21,860 bases of DNA from Chara braunii (GCA_003427395.1 BFEA01000745.1:561604-583463), one strand, 5' to 3'; numbered from the stretch's first letter, positions 1 through 11,818 are shown. Notes: generated from the letters alone by a model not told the origin. Numbers and translations: made by a program.

Positions 1-977
1 GAACAGTGAGATGTTTGGGCGCTGAAGTCGCCATAGCTAATTGAGAGTGAACTCGTATCTGAAAGCCATATCTCTGAGTTTGAGTGGGCGCATGTCGCCA
101 GTATGCTGCGTTGCTGTTTACATGCATGAAAAGTATGTTTGACTGGGGTACAACCTTAGAAAAAGGTTAGACAAAGGTAGAGACACAGCTAGTAGGAGGT
201 CGTGCTCGCGCCGCTCAGTCAGCGCCATCGGGCCCGCGCTCTCAGCGCCATCGCGTCTGAGTACCTAGATCCATTGCATCCGCGTGTCCGGCGCCATCGC
301 ATCTACACCCCCGCGTTCCTGAGCCTTCGTCAGTGACATCCGCAACCATCCCGCTATGACAACAACCTCGACCACCACCATCGCTTAGAGGGCGACAGAC
401 ATTCCTTCCTCGTATGCCACGCCTACGGGTGTGGCCAACCTGCAATAATTGATGGATATGCCTGTGAGCTAGTCTTGACAAGAGGGAGGGAGGAGAAAAG
501 AGGTAGAAGAAACGTTTATAAGACGACTAAGGAATTGGAGCAACGAAGGTGATTGGTATCTGCCATCGAAGGTTGCATACAGAAGGCGAGGGGAAGAGTC
601 GAAGGGGATACATTAGCAAACTGATTCGTCATAGGGAGTATTTTGGAGCGCACGAATGGAGGGAAACGAACACTCACGAAGGCTCCGAGCATGCTCTGCG
701 CGCCCGGGCGCCATCACCCCTCTCGATCAAGGGAGTGAGAAGATCGATTCGTGACACAAGACGTAATGTACAGATTTGACGAAGCTCCAAGCCAAGTTTC
801 CTCAAGACATCAAAAAGGGAGAGTTTGCCTTCACAAGCGACAACGCGGTATTGAAAGAAGGCGCAACGCAAACCGATTCTACCATCACGTGAGATTTCAG
901 CGAAGAGTTGAACAGTCTACAACCTATCAAGCAAGTGAGATCTGACCTACCACTCCTTACTAACTCCCTCCCCCATA
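1..977. other. No gene recognised
   Basis: Open frames here are short, lack recognisable domains and have no supporting context. Three copies of the 9-mer GCGCCATCG lie at 222-230, 245-253 and 291-299 in a GC-rich patch; otherwise the stretch looks unique. It could be the distal 5' leader of LINE-A or unrelated flanking DNA. Composition switches to strongly C-rich near 960. Confidence 0.5.
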
Positions 978-1523
978 CAACCCCCTCTTCGTCACCCTAT
1001 CGACACAGATCTTCGATTATCTCTCAGACCTACTAAGAGTGCCCGCCTGAGCGTTTCAACCCCCCCTATCCACACACACTTTCACACCCACTCTTTCACC
1101 CAAGCTCACTCATTCACAAACCGAGTTACAAACGGATCCATCCAGTCTCCCAGCCAATCGCTGATCCACCCGATCTTACATCCAAACCCGATCTACCCAT
1201 TCTCCCCATCCCAATCTGGTCTACCCAAGCTTTCATCCAAATCCAATTTACAACCCCTTCTTCTTCACCCTATCGACACAGATCTTCGGTTATCTCTCAG
1301 ACCTACTAAGAGTGCCCGCCTGAGCGTTTCAACCTCCCCTATCCACACACACTTTCACACCCACTCTTTCACCCAAGTTCACTCATTCACAAACCGAGTT
1401 ACAAACCGATCCATCCCGTCTCCCAGCCAATCATTTATCCACCCGATCTTACATCCAAACCCGATCTACCCACTCTCCCCATCCCAATCCGATCTACCCA
1501 AGCTTTCATCCAAATCCAATTTA
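978..1523. repeat. Two tandem copies of a 273-bp C-rich unit
   Basis: Copy 1 runs 978-1250 and copy 2 runs 1251-1523. They align end to end with only scattered substitutions; both contain, for example, TATCGACACAGATCTTCG and GAGTGCCCGCCTGAGCG. The unit is pyrimidine-rich on the + strand. Being upstream of a LINE ORF1, it could be a pair of 5'-UTR promoter monomers, as in some L1 families; that role is inference. Confidence 0.85.
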
Positions 1524-2784
1524 CCCAACCCCCCCGGCCAAATCCGATCTTCCCGACCCTCCGTCAAAACAAGATCCACTCAATCCCCAATCCAAATCCA
1601 TTCCACCCGATCCTCCACTCAAACTCAAACCCGATTCATCCTTCTCTCCATCCAAACCCGATATACCCAACGCGATACAACCACTTTTCCAGTCAAACCC
1701 ACACCCGACACACCTAACCCTCCACCCTCGTCCACGTCACCCGATCCTCCATCCATATTCCTTCCACCCAACCCGACTCACCCGATCCTCTTCAATCCGC
1801 GCTATCCAATCCGATCCACTCAAGCCATCCAATCGGATTCTTCCTTAGCCGATTCATACAAATTAGATACACCCAAACCTCTTTTCAATTCCGATAAACC
1901 CTTCCATCCAGATCAGATCCGACCCATCCAACCCCCCACCCAGATCCGATTCACCCAACCCGCCATCCAAACCTGTCTTGCCTCTCTCACCCAATCCTAC
2001 AATCCGATCTAATCCTCCATCCAAAGCTGATCCAACCAACCCCCTACCCAAATCTGATCCACCCAGTCCCACACTCAACCTCGATCCATCCAACTCAGAT
2101 CCATCCACCCTTCCATCCCTCCACCTATCCACCTACTCCTTTTCCCCTTCCAGGCCTTCCTACCATCTCCTACACCCTTTGGTCGGAACTCTTGATCCCA
2201 TCCCGCGATCCACTTACCCCATCCGCATTCCGTCTTGTATCCATTCGCTCCCTCGCCCCCCCATTCACACCAATAACTACCTAGACAGTTAGTCCACATC
2301 CGGCCATCCATCTTTAGCCGCCCCCCAGTCCATCCCTCACGCACCATCAACCCATCCCTACGACCGTCATGCCCCTTGGATGCTCCCAGACCACATACAC
2401 TATCCCTCCCACCCCTCTCCATTAATCTTTAGTCCTACTCATCCACGGTATCAACTCCATCCCGTCTTCTCCTTTGTAAGCCGGGTAATTCCGCAATCAC
2501 TCCCCCCCCTTCCATCCTCCCTATTGAAGAACTGCCCCCTACATTCGCCCCACTTCCCCCTCCTCCCCCACTCCTCCCTCCCCCCAGGCACTTGCACTAA
2601 CCCTTCCCCGACTACCCTCGCCGAGATCTCACACCTATCAACCCTGCTAAGTCTCCAATAGTTAGTGCGATCACAACCCACCATCCAGGACCTGCGGAAT
2701 ACACCCGATAGCATCCCCGTCACTAGTTTCAGCACACAGACCAAGGGCGTACAAACAGGATAGGGGACATAAACCAATTCAAGA
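1524..2784. repeat. Degenerate C-rich minisatellite leader
   Basis: The + strand is dominated by C, A and T, with loosely repeated words such as ATCCAAATCCGATC, CCACCCGATCC and CATCCATCC. No fixed period was found; the last part of each 273-bp unit already has the same texture. Open frames on either strand translate to Pro/Ser/Asp or Gly/Asp low-complexity strings and are not credible genes. It ends just before LINE-A ORF1. Confidence 0.6.
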
Positions 2785-2805
2785 TTGGTTGTGGTAGCCA
2801 AGAGA

Positions 2806-5800
2806 ATGGCATCCACACCTCCAATCACGGGTACACCCAGTCAAGGTTCCGGGGGAAAATGCATCAATGTCATTGATAGTGAAGCTCTGAAATTCCTGAT
2901 AGAGAAAACAAAAGCGCAAGGTGTGCAAACCACAGCGACCCAAAAAGTAGATGGCAAAGAAGAGGAGATTATTGTGTGGAAATACCCGGAAGAGAGAGTG
3001 GCAGAGTTGGATGATATGTATGAGAGACACGGTGTAGTGTTCAACTTTGCACGCAATGGAGCAGAGCTCCAGCCACCTGAGGAAAGAAAATGGATCATAG
3101 AAACAGTCAAGAAAGAACTTAAAACTCAAACAATCGGGGGAGACTTTCACATTACAGATTCTAAATCGGAACAACATAATGGCACTCTTCGTATGGGAAG
3201 AACACGCAAAAGCGCCGGCGGATTTGCAGTCCAGGAATTGCCACGGTTCGGTATGCACGATCACTAAATGGAAAAAAATGGCCGCTCAGAGACAGAACCC
3301 GGTATTTGTGGTGTCTTACAAACAGACACTACTTAAGGAAAACTTATGGGTACAGTTCGACAACATCCAACCGGGGTTCCACGGCTTGCTGGTGGACAGA
3401 TTGGAAAGGCAATACCCTGCGAACAGGATCCTCAAATGGATCTCCCCTACACCTTATTTTTTGGCCCCGCACTGCGGTTCAATAACAACGGTGTTGGAAG
3501 TGAAGACAGATAACCCCCCGGCCTTCCCACACACTTGGAAATTACAGATCGAAAGCAGAACAATCGATATCAAAGTGTCAACCAAATCCTCCCCTATCTG
3601 CTTTCGGTGCAGGGAGAGGGGGCATATGGAGACAGACACAAACTGCCCCAAATACCCGAAACAACCAAAGGAACGCAAACTCCTCCCCAACATGTTAGTC
3701 GAAGTGGAGGACGCCCCAGGAATCTGGTTCATTGCGGACAGCAATTACAACAGGTGGGTCTTTCACGACAACCTGGGGGAACCAGACTGGGTCTGGCATT
3801 ACGCCGATCAAGAGCCTGCAGTCAAGAACACAAATGGTTAACGGGGACCCCCATTTTCAGGCCCTGGGTAATGAGTCCAAAACTGAAATTAGGGTTTCAG
3901 GGTCAACTCAAGATTTCTGAAATTGAGATGTTGGCGAAATTTCATGAAAATGCACTTTTGCCTTGCTGTTTTATATGTTTTTATTTTGTTTTTTTGGATT
4001 TTTTTTTCCAGTTAGTTAGTATGGTCTCCACTCTACGAATTGGTGGCAAGTTTGATTAAAACGACCCTTTGGTTTTCATATAAATGGCATGGCAAGTGGT
4101 CTGAAAATTAGGGTCTTCGTTAACCTTCTCTCCGACTTACAGCAAATGGCAGAAAAAAGCCACAGGGAAAGTATCGGGTAACCCGTCGAGGATCAATACT
4201 GATCCACTAATTGACTCGCGGGTGATCAAGGAAGAGAAAGACAAAGAAGATTTGTTGTGGGATCTGAAAGCTGTAAGAGAACAAACAGTACTGGAATTCA
4301 ACAAGGACTCGACGAATTTCAGATGCATGCTGGAAAATATGGAACAAACTAGTGCCCGAGCAAAAGCAGGAAATCCAACAGAGAACAAACGAATGCTAGA
4401 GAACGGAAAGGCACAAGGAAACCAAGAGGGAGGCCCAAAGAGGCAGAAAGCGACGAGTGCAAAAGGGAAAGAGGGCGTGATTAACACTTCTACAGAAAGG
4501 GAGGAAGAAGAGAGGAAAACAGACTCGAAGGGGACAGGGTCCGAGAAGACATCAGAGGGGGGTAAAGGTGATGGGGGTAGCTCAACGACTGACAACGAAG
4601 GGGATTCTTAAAGATCACTACAGTGGCTCAAAGAATATGTGGAGAAGGTAAAAAGGGAGAGAGAGCACGCCTTTGACATTCGGGCAGCATGTCTGAAACA
4701 CGCTGAAAGATCTCAGAAGAACAGCAAGAAAGGGATGGGGGAATCAGGGAAGTCCAACAACCAATTTGACGTACTCAGGAAGGTCAAGGAGGAAGAATTA
4801 TCAGAATACACAGCGTTCAGATATGCTGAAAATAAGAGAGCAAGGGAACAAGGAGTGAAGGACAGAGATAGAACAGTCCCAGAATCCAAGGATGAGTTCC
4901 AAGACCTGCGTCCAAAGAAGTGGAAATCTGGAAAAAAACAGAAAAAGAAAGATCTGGATGTGACACAGCTGGAACCCGAGGAAGACTCAACAAGTACACA
5001 ATTGGAAAAGGAAGCAGCTGTAGTAATCGCACAAACAGACAAACTGAAGAAATTGAATGACGAAATATGCACCAGAATTCACGACGATCTCACACATAGC
5101 TGGGGGTCAGGCACCACTGGTGGTGGAGATTGCCAAGTCATCAAGACTAACGTTGATGAACATTCACCCACTGATTGATGCAAGATATACGAAAAAGATT
5201 GAGTAGTGGCAAATTGCAACAAATGTATCCTTTCAGATCCCATGCTTTGAAGAAGGGCAGAACGTGGCAGACACCCTTCGCGAAAAGATAACTACGGAGT
5301 TCCCGCTGGGGATGTACGACATTGTGCCAAGCAACTTTGATCAGGAAGACGCACACTCCCTCTCAGAACAAGAGGGCCCAACATCACAGCACTCAGAGCA
5401 AGGAAGTCACTCACCTCAGGCCTTCTCACCATTGATCATGAAGCTGTCAAAGACGGCAAAACTGAGAACAAGAATGAAATGGAGGCCCTGGAGGACGGTC
5501 ACAGCGGTACCGTACAGTGTTCTGGCGGGGTCGAGCCTACCAGCGGAATTGACAGCAGTCTCGATGGCTCAGTTGGTCAATACATGGATGTTAGAAGGAG
5601 ATGGGGACCTAGAAATGAGAGCATACTTGGCGGACTGGGAGAGATTTTACAGGAGTGACGGATAGGATGACGATGCGCTAAATTGGCAATCGGGCGATGA
5701 GAAGGAAGAGGAGGACCAAGGGGAAGGATTGGACATTAGCAACAGTGACGGCGATGATCTGCACAAGATCGCCAAACAGGATAGGAATGGTTAGTCGGTC

Positions 5801-5840
5801 AGAAACTCAATGATGGAGGAGTTCAGGAGAGCAGCTATGT
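2806..5840 (+). pseudogene. LINE-A ORF1, RNA-binding protein with CCHC knuckle, disrupted
   Basis: ORF1 products of L1-like elements bind the element's RNA in a ribonucleoprotein. The chosen start is the ATG at 2806, the first ATG in the frame, with A at -3 and G at +4. The first frame runs to 3267; a second frame, open 3179-3841, carries the zinc knuckle CFRCRERGHMETDTNC at about 3598-3645. The spacing is C-x2-C-x4-H-x6-C, two residues longer than the usual H-x4-C. A MITE-like element (3842-4119) interrupts the frame. Beyond it, an open frame from 4105 to 5178 has a single TAA at 4609-4611 and encodes a Lys/Glu-rich hydrophilic region. A further frame (5207-5840) contains a TAG at 5663 and another near 5791 and has an acidic tail. 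Assigning the segments after the MITE to the same ORF1 is inference from position and strand. Confidence 0.72.
3842..4119. mobile_element. MITE-like element with TTAA target duplication
   Basis: The 278-bp segment is bounded by TTAA at 3838-3841 and 4120-4123. Its ends are inverted repeats: the first 22 bases and the reverse complement of the last 22 agree at 17 positions, sharing GACCC and ATTTTCAG. The interior is T-rich and non-coding, unlike the purine-rich ORF1 on both sides. A TTAA duplication is typical of piggyBac-type transposons, so this is probably a non-autonomous relative. Without it, the ORF1-like reading would join across GGTTAACC after a one-base frame change. An intron is a weaker alternative, because a pyrimidine tract ending in CAG near 4012 resembles a splice acceptor. 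Confidence 0.7.
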
Positions 5841-8800
5841 AAGGGGGCACCGGAGAGACTGGAAGAATCAAGGGATTGTCATTCAATGTTGGAACATAAA
5901 CGGGTTGGGTAATATCATAGACAAGGAAGACAAATTGGATGACATAATCAACGGACTAACTGTGCACGACAAGAAACTAGCAGACATAATACTGCTACAA
6001 GAAACTCATCTCACGTTCTCGGTGGAACATAACATGATTAGAAAGGTGTTGGCAAGGAAGTTGGGAGGGGTTAAGGATGAAATATGGGCGGCTGACAACG
6101 CCTCAAGCACGAAAGGTACAACTATCCTGATCCCCAACTCCTCACGAGTATATTTACAAGGAAGCATTCTAGACAAACAGGCAGACACCAATGAGGGAAG
6201 GTGGTGCTCTATGCAGTTCAAATGGAAAGAAGAAGAATTCACTCTGTTCAACATCTACGGCCCAAACAACTCAACGGAGAGAGCCTCCTTCGTGACAGAA
6301 TTGGGAAACAGGCTCCCGCCACTTGCACAGTGTATAGTGGCTGGTGATTGGAATGCCACTCTCGACCCTTCAACAGACCGTATATCACGATCTTCAAACA
6401 CATACAACCCTCAAGAGGCACTACCGATCCAGAAATTGATGATAGACCATAGCCTGATAGAACCCTTCAAAAACATGCATCCCACTTCGACAGCCTTCTC
6501 ACTAGTTAAAAAGAACCATGCCCACCACACAGCCTTCTCACGTATTGACTACTTCTTGGTGTCTGAGATACTGATGGGGGCAATCAAGAGCGCAGATGTT
6601 CTACCTCTAGCACCATACCCAGGCCTGGACCACAAGCCGATTGAGCAAACGATCAGTTTTGAACAGTTAGTGAGTAAAGGAGCCAATTTCCACAAATTAA
6701 ATAACTCCCTCCTGTTAAGCCAGACTTTCCAGGAAGGAGTGCGGCTCTGCTGGCAGGAACAGAAAAATAGCCGCCTGCCCGACCGCGATTGATGGGAATG
6801 GTTTCAAGAGAGCTGCTCCTCTTTATCGATTTCAACTACAAAAATCTCAAGAAAGCTAGTAGGCTTAAGAAAACAGAGGAGGCAGAATCTGGAATCGGCG
6901 TTAAAAATCGTTGAGTCCAACCTGAGTCTTAACCCATCATCACTACTGTACACTGAAATCTTCGAGAAAGCAAGAGAAGAACTAGCCTTGTGGAGGTGGT
7001 GGGACCTAAAAGGACTACAAATAAGACCCAGAATGAACGAATACGAACTTAGTGGGTCAATGTCGAAACACTTTTTTGCCCGCATCAAGGCTAACTCAAG
7101 GCCAACTACGATAGAAAGGCTGAAAACTCTCAGCAATCCCGAGGAGATTGTGCCAAAGAGTGAGGGAGTGCTGGGAATAGCAAAGGAATTTTATCGAGAA
7201 TTGTATGAGACTAAAACTCAAACGCCTGTATCGCCTGCCATAAAGGAGGCAAGACAAAGAATGCTGCAATATCTGGACAAGACAATAACAACTGAGCAAG
7301 CGGAAGCTTTAGACAAGCCATTAACAAGGGAGGAACTCTTCCAAGCACTCAAGAGCATGAATAATGATAAATCTCTGGGATCGACGGGTTAACCAAGGAA
7401 TTCTGGGAGAAATTATAGCCACTCTTAGGAGGAGACTTAATGAACTTCTACAAGGATAGCTGGGACAAAGGGGGTCTGGGCAATCTCTTGAGTAGTAGTG
7501 TAGTCACACTGCTGTACCAAAAGGGGGACAAAGAGGACATCAGGAACTACAGACCAATCTCGTTACTAATGCTCCCCTACAAAATTCTAGCTAAAACCCT
7601 CGCCGCCAGAATTACGAAATTGACGGATAAATGCTTTCACATCGACCAAACAGGCTTCATCCCAGGGCGGTACATATTGGATAATGTAATGACCCTAAAT
7701 GAGGCAGTGAACAAAGTCTGACAAAAGAAGATAAATGCAACAATACTATTCTTTGACTTTGAAAAAGCATACGACCAAGTAAATTGCTCCTTCATGGATG
7801 AGTGGATGGAACGAATGGGCGTGGGACCCAACTTTAGGAAGTGGGTACGAATTTTGTACAATGATGCCACAAGCTGTGTACAAGTGAATGGATTCCTATC
7901 GGAAAGCTACCCAATTTTCCGCTCGGTCTGACAAGGGGACCCACTCGCTCCCTCTATATTCCTTTTTGTAATGGAAGCCATAGCGTCTTTCCTAAGAAAG
8001 GATCCCTCTATTCACAGGCTCCCAGAAGTCAACGCTGGATCAGCTCACCACATAAAGTTTCCGACTGCGATCATGTTTGCAGACGACCTTACAGTATTGA
8101 TAAGAGCCTCTGACTCCTCGTTCAAGACCGTGGCTAAAGCAATGGAAGCCTTCAGACTAGCATCAGAGATGAGGGTCAATTGGAGGAAGACGATCGGATG
8201 GTGGCTTTCAGAGGAGGATCTCCCTCACCTACAAGGGCCGGAGGCTGCCATGACGTGGGATACGCCAGATACCCCCACCCGCTACCTGGGCATACTCATG
8301 ACAAGGGACGGGCTGGCGCCCCGGATGGCCCAAACCATGTTAACAAAACAGATAAACAAGCTAGGGAGATGGGGGAACACATTCGCCTCACTAATCGGTC
8401 GAGCTTTGGTACTCAACACATTGGTGTTCTCCATGATGTGGTACATAGCTTCCATATGGACAATACCAGATAACTCAATGAGGGAACTCAACCGCATAGC
8501 AAGGACCTATTTATGGACAGGTAATCCCAATAAAAAGGGGTCTATCCCGAAAATTGCATGGCAATACATTATTAGGAAACCGTTACAGGGGGGCCTAGGG
8601 ATTATAGACCCTAGATATGAAACAAAAGCCCTACAAGTGAAGTGGATAGTCAAACTCTTGTTGAGGCCGGAAAGTGCATGGAATAAATTGGTGTTAGACA
8701 ACATCAGGGCACTGGCTCCAGTAGCCTCTCCAGAAAACATGACGGGCCTGTTCTGGATCATGAACAAGGAATGAAACTTGAGAACAGGTGGGAGAAGACC

Positions 8801-10299
8801 AAGAAGGGGAATAGACTCGGACACAGCCAGACACCCTACCCAATACTGGTCGGCCCTGATTCGGATCTGGAGAGAAATATTCCCGAAAAAAGACCAACAG
8901 ACCAAAGTCCAAAGATGAGGTGCTAAGACAACCACTGTTCGGAAACGACTGGGTGAAAGACGAAAGTGATAATCCTTTATGCCTAGACCACAAATGGCTG
9001 TCATGGGTCAAGAATGGGATATGGAAAGTAAGCCACCTATGGAACGAAGAAAGTAAACAGTGGGTGACGGAACAGGAATTAAGCAATCTTCTAAAGGGCT
9101 ATCACAGACGAGGGCTCAATCTCCAACACATCATCAACTGTGTTCCTCAAGCCTGGAAAGACATCTTGAATGAAGTGGCGCCATGGAAGGTTGGAGAATG
9201 GGGAGTTAAAGTACAAGAGACCTATCCATCGCGAGCCTTCCAATTCTCGCACATGCAACCGGGCTCAGCCACCAAAGCCGTCTTCTCCTCCTTCCTAATC
9301 TCCCCGTCAAGCCAGGGCATGCCATCTATACTAAATCAAGAAGTGGAAACGACAGTCATGGAATTCTTCCCACTTAGGAAAGTAAGAGTACTAGGCTCGT
9401 GGCCCAAACAAATCTTTAGATCAGATACGGCGTTACAGAATCTGGAATTTGACCCGGCGGAATGGAAATGGGCACCGGACAAGGATAGAAATATCAAGGG
9501 TCATATCCCCATACAAAATTATACAGTCAAATTTGGATACAAACTCTTGGTCAAAACAAAAAATCCAGATCCCATAATCAAGGCCAGATGGCAGAAACTC
9601 CTAGGTCCTGACGCTGACAGACTCACACGGATTCCGTGGAAAAAATTTAAAACCATCAGACTGATCAAAATCAGAAGCCTACAGTGGCTGATTACATACG
9701 CTGGGCTGCCAGTAAACCAATGGCTCCACATACAACGCCACAAAAACGACCCTACTAGTTCAGACCTATGTTCAGTTTGTTCCGAAGGAGTGCAAGAGGG
9801 CGTGATTCACTGTCTTATTCATTGTAAGGAAGCAACAGAGTACTGGGCACGGGCTTCAGCACTCTGGGACTCCCTCTTTCAGACCCCCTTCCCTGAACTG
9901 CCTATCCAACTTCTCCTCTGGACTGACATTTCTGACCAGCTCAAGAAGACAGAAAGGCTGTGGTTNGGCNTCATCAGGAAGGTGACNCTATGGATCATTT
10001 GGAAAGANAGATGCNGCAGAACCATCGAAGGGTTGTCCAACCCAAGAGACAAGGTATGGGTGGAGACGAGAACACTGCTGCAAGCTGAAATCCTCTGCAA
10101 ATGGCGAAAGCTACAACAGTCGATATCGGAAGACGAAAGTCAGCGACAAAAGGCCAGGGAAAAATTCATCGCGCTGTGGTTAGTGGATGGAAAGGTGGCT
10201 CAATTACGCAACGACCGGATCTACTGGAAAGAATGGCATCATTTAGAGACAAGCAGGAAAACCCAAACCGGAACTGCAACAGACAGACAGCTGAGTTGA
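5785..10299 (+). pseudogene. LINE-A ORF2, endonuclease/reverse transcriptase, disrupted
   Basis: ORF2 nicks target DNA and reverse-transcribes the element RNA. The endonuclease is recognisable by WNINGLG (5890-5910), QETH (5998-6009), GDWNAT (6343-6360), SRIDYF (about 6538-6555) and LDH (6625-6633). The reverse transcriptase has FFDFEKAYD (7749-7775) and the active-site box FADD (8076-8087). A C-terminal segment has LCSVC and HCLIHC (about 9767-9830), as in plant LINE zinc-binding tails. Breaks are a TGA at 6790, a frameshift near 7380, TAG 7416, TGA 7719, TGA 7929, TGA 8772 and a frameshift at about 8890-8912. From 8913 to 10299 the frame is open. Five ambiguous bases lie at 9966-10015. The frame is open from 5785 but has no convincing ATG before the endonuclease. 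Confidence 0.92.
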
Positions 10300-10984
10300 A
10301 ACAGGTCTGGGCTAAGAGACTTGAGGCGTACTGGGGGAAACAACAGAGAGGAGAGAAGGGAATAGGCGGGCTAAGTCAGGTAAACAAAGGGTTGGGTAGA
10401 GGCAATCCGACTGAAGAGAATTTAAGGTCGGAGGCAAATGGAGGAGTAATAGAAGTGAAGACAGGTAACACAGCAAGCATGTTAACCACATAGCGTGAAA
10501 GGACCCAGCTGGGTGGTATGGCAAAAGACTTAGGGCTTGAGGAACCCCGATTGGCTGGGTTGGACCTTGAGTTAGGGTTGAGGGATTAGGGTATTACGAC
10601 ATAATGTACTGACGACGAGCTAAGGTAAGCGTGGGAAGTGATGAGCTGCAAGTAAGGGTGGCAGGGGAAAGGTAGATAGTAAAAAAACAGGGTGTACAGG
10701 GCAAGTAAAGACAGGGGATGGGGGAAAAGGCTTAACCTTTCTCGGTTTTCAAGCTACATATGGCAGGTCTCTCTAGTAGACCTGAGAGGAAAAGGTGGAG
10801 CATGGCAAGCTGACAGTCAATCCTCCATGTAAATGGAGCAATCAATGCTGGTCAGGGGTCCTTCAGCCAAACGGAAGGAAGCGTGGGTCTGTAATTATGA
10901 TGTATTGTTTCTGTGACTTGCCAGTGGAATAAGAACCGGACTGATGCTCCCCAGAATGGAAAAGGAGCCAGGACCATAAGGCCC

Positions 10985-11018
<34 letters not shown>
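10300..11018 (+). other. LINE-A 3' tail and poly(A)
   Basis: This non-coding tail follows the ORF2 stop and ends in 30 A residues at 10989-11018. Two blocks recur in the LINE-C tail: GACAGTCAATCCT with AGCAATCAAT (10811-10845), and the last stretch of about 75 bp before the poly(A), including CAGTGGAATA and GAACC. These mark the end of the element and tie the two copies to one lineage. Between 10530 and 10592 there are several TTAGGG-like words of no clear meaning. Confidence 0.8.
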
Positions 11019-11020
<2 letters not shown>

Positions 11021-11052
11021 TTAGAGAACGGGGGGGGGGGGGGGGGGGAACC

Positions 11053-11120
<68 letters not shown>

Positions 11121-11129
11121 TTAGAGAAC
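11019..11129. other. Suspicious homopolymer junction
   Basis: After the LINE-A poly(A) comes GGTTAGAGAAC (11019-11029), then 19 G (11030-11048), AACCC, 65 A (11054-11118) and GGTTAGAGAAC again (11119-11129). The second copy continues as coding sequence of LINE-C. The exact 11-mer repeat looks like a target-site duplication, but the long poly-G next to a long poly-A is also what poor gap closure produces. I treat the 11030-11118 sequence as unreliable. Confidence 0.75.
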
Positions 11130-11818
11130 ACGGCTACGGTCGGGTGACAAGTCCTCGATGGCTGATCGTGTATCTGGCAATTTCGGTCAACCAATGGCTC
11201 AACAATAAAAGGAGCATACACAACAGGGATAGCCTCAACGAGCTATGGGCCATATGCAACTCCGTGGAGGTAGAGAATGTATGCCACTGTTTACTTGACT
11301 GCCCAAAAGCCAGGCAAATATGGGAAACAATGGAGGGCCTCTGGCAAACGGTTATGGATAAATCCTTACTGGATCAAAAGGTCATCAGATTAACAGGATT
11401 TGCAGCACCGATAACATGGTCCAAATGGAAGGTCAGGCTATTTCAGAGGCTGTGAGAATTGACATAGTGGACAATTTTGAAAAAAGCACACCAAGAAACA
11501 ATCAGTAAAATACTAAACCCGCACGCTGCAGGCATGGGAAGGACTAACACAGGCACTGGAAGACGAATACAACAGACTGGGCAAAAACCAGAAGAGAGAA
11601 AACTTATAAAAGACAACCTTGACAAGGAGCAGGAGATCACAGAAAAGTTCGCTAAAGGGGTGCTGGGAGCAGGTAGGATGGGCTCAATAAATGCAGAATA
11701 TTTAAAATTTAGCTGTAAGGAGATCCAGCCACGTATCGCACAAACAGAGGTGGACCACAGTGAGGCTTCTTCTCAAAGCTTACCCAACTCCTATACCCTA
11801 CGCCTAGGCCCAGCCTGA
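11120..11818 (+). pseudogene. LINE-C ORF2 C-terminal fragment
   Basis: The frame from 11120 encodes a segment homologous to the C-terminal ORF2 regions of LINE-A and LINE-B: PRWLIVYLAISVNQWL aligns with LQWLITYAGLPVNQWL of LINE-A. The zinc-binding motif is partly lost: the first Cys is replaced by Trp (WAIC), while the HCLLDC half remains. Stops interrupt it at 11453-11455 (TGA, where LINE-B has Arg) and at TAG about 11465-11467 (where LINE-B has Leu). The frame then reopens to 11818 with a basic, low-conservation tail. No endonuclease or reverse transcriptase core is present here. Confidence 0.82.

Larger units (their letters stand above)
2785..11018 (+). mobile_element. LINE-A, a long decayed non-LTR retrotransposon
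   Basis: In order the element shows ORF1 with a CCHC zinc knuckle, ORF2 with an APE-type endonuclease, reverse transcriptase and C-terminal zinc-binding segment, a 3' tail of about 690 bp, and 30 A residues (10989-11018). This is the plant/algal L1-like architecture. Both ORFs contain stops and frameshifts, so this copy cannot move on its own. The left boundary is unresolved; the C-rich stretch upstream may be its 5' UTR and the element could begin left of the window. No clear target-site duplication could be assigned, because the right flank is the abnormal homopolymer junction. The body is nearly full length, unlike LINE-B and LINE-C. Confidence 0.9.

Noticed and set aside
160-180. Left target-site duplication of LINE-A (GGTTAGAC)
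   Set aside because: Only about seven bases match GGTTAGAGAAC, too little to define the left end.
1863-2422. Open frames on both strands in the C-rich leader
   Set aside because: Their translations are Pro/Ser/Asp or Gly/Asp low-complexity products of a minisatellite, with no domain or start context.
3980-4142. Intron in LINE-A ORF1, from pyrimidine tracts ending in CAG
   Set aside because: No good donor lies before the stop at 3839-3841, and the TTAA duplication with inverted ends explains the segment better.
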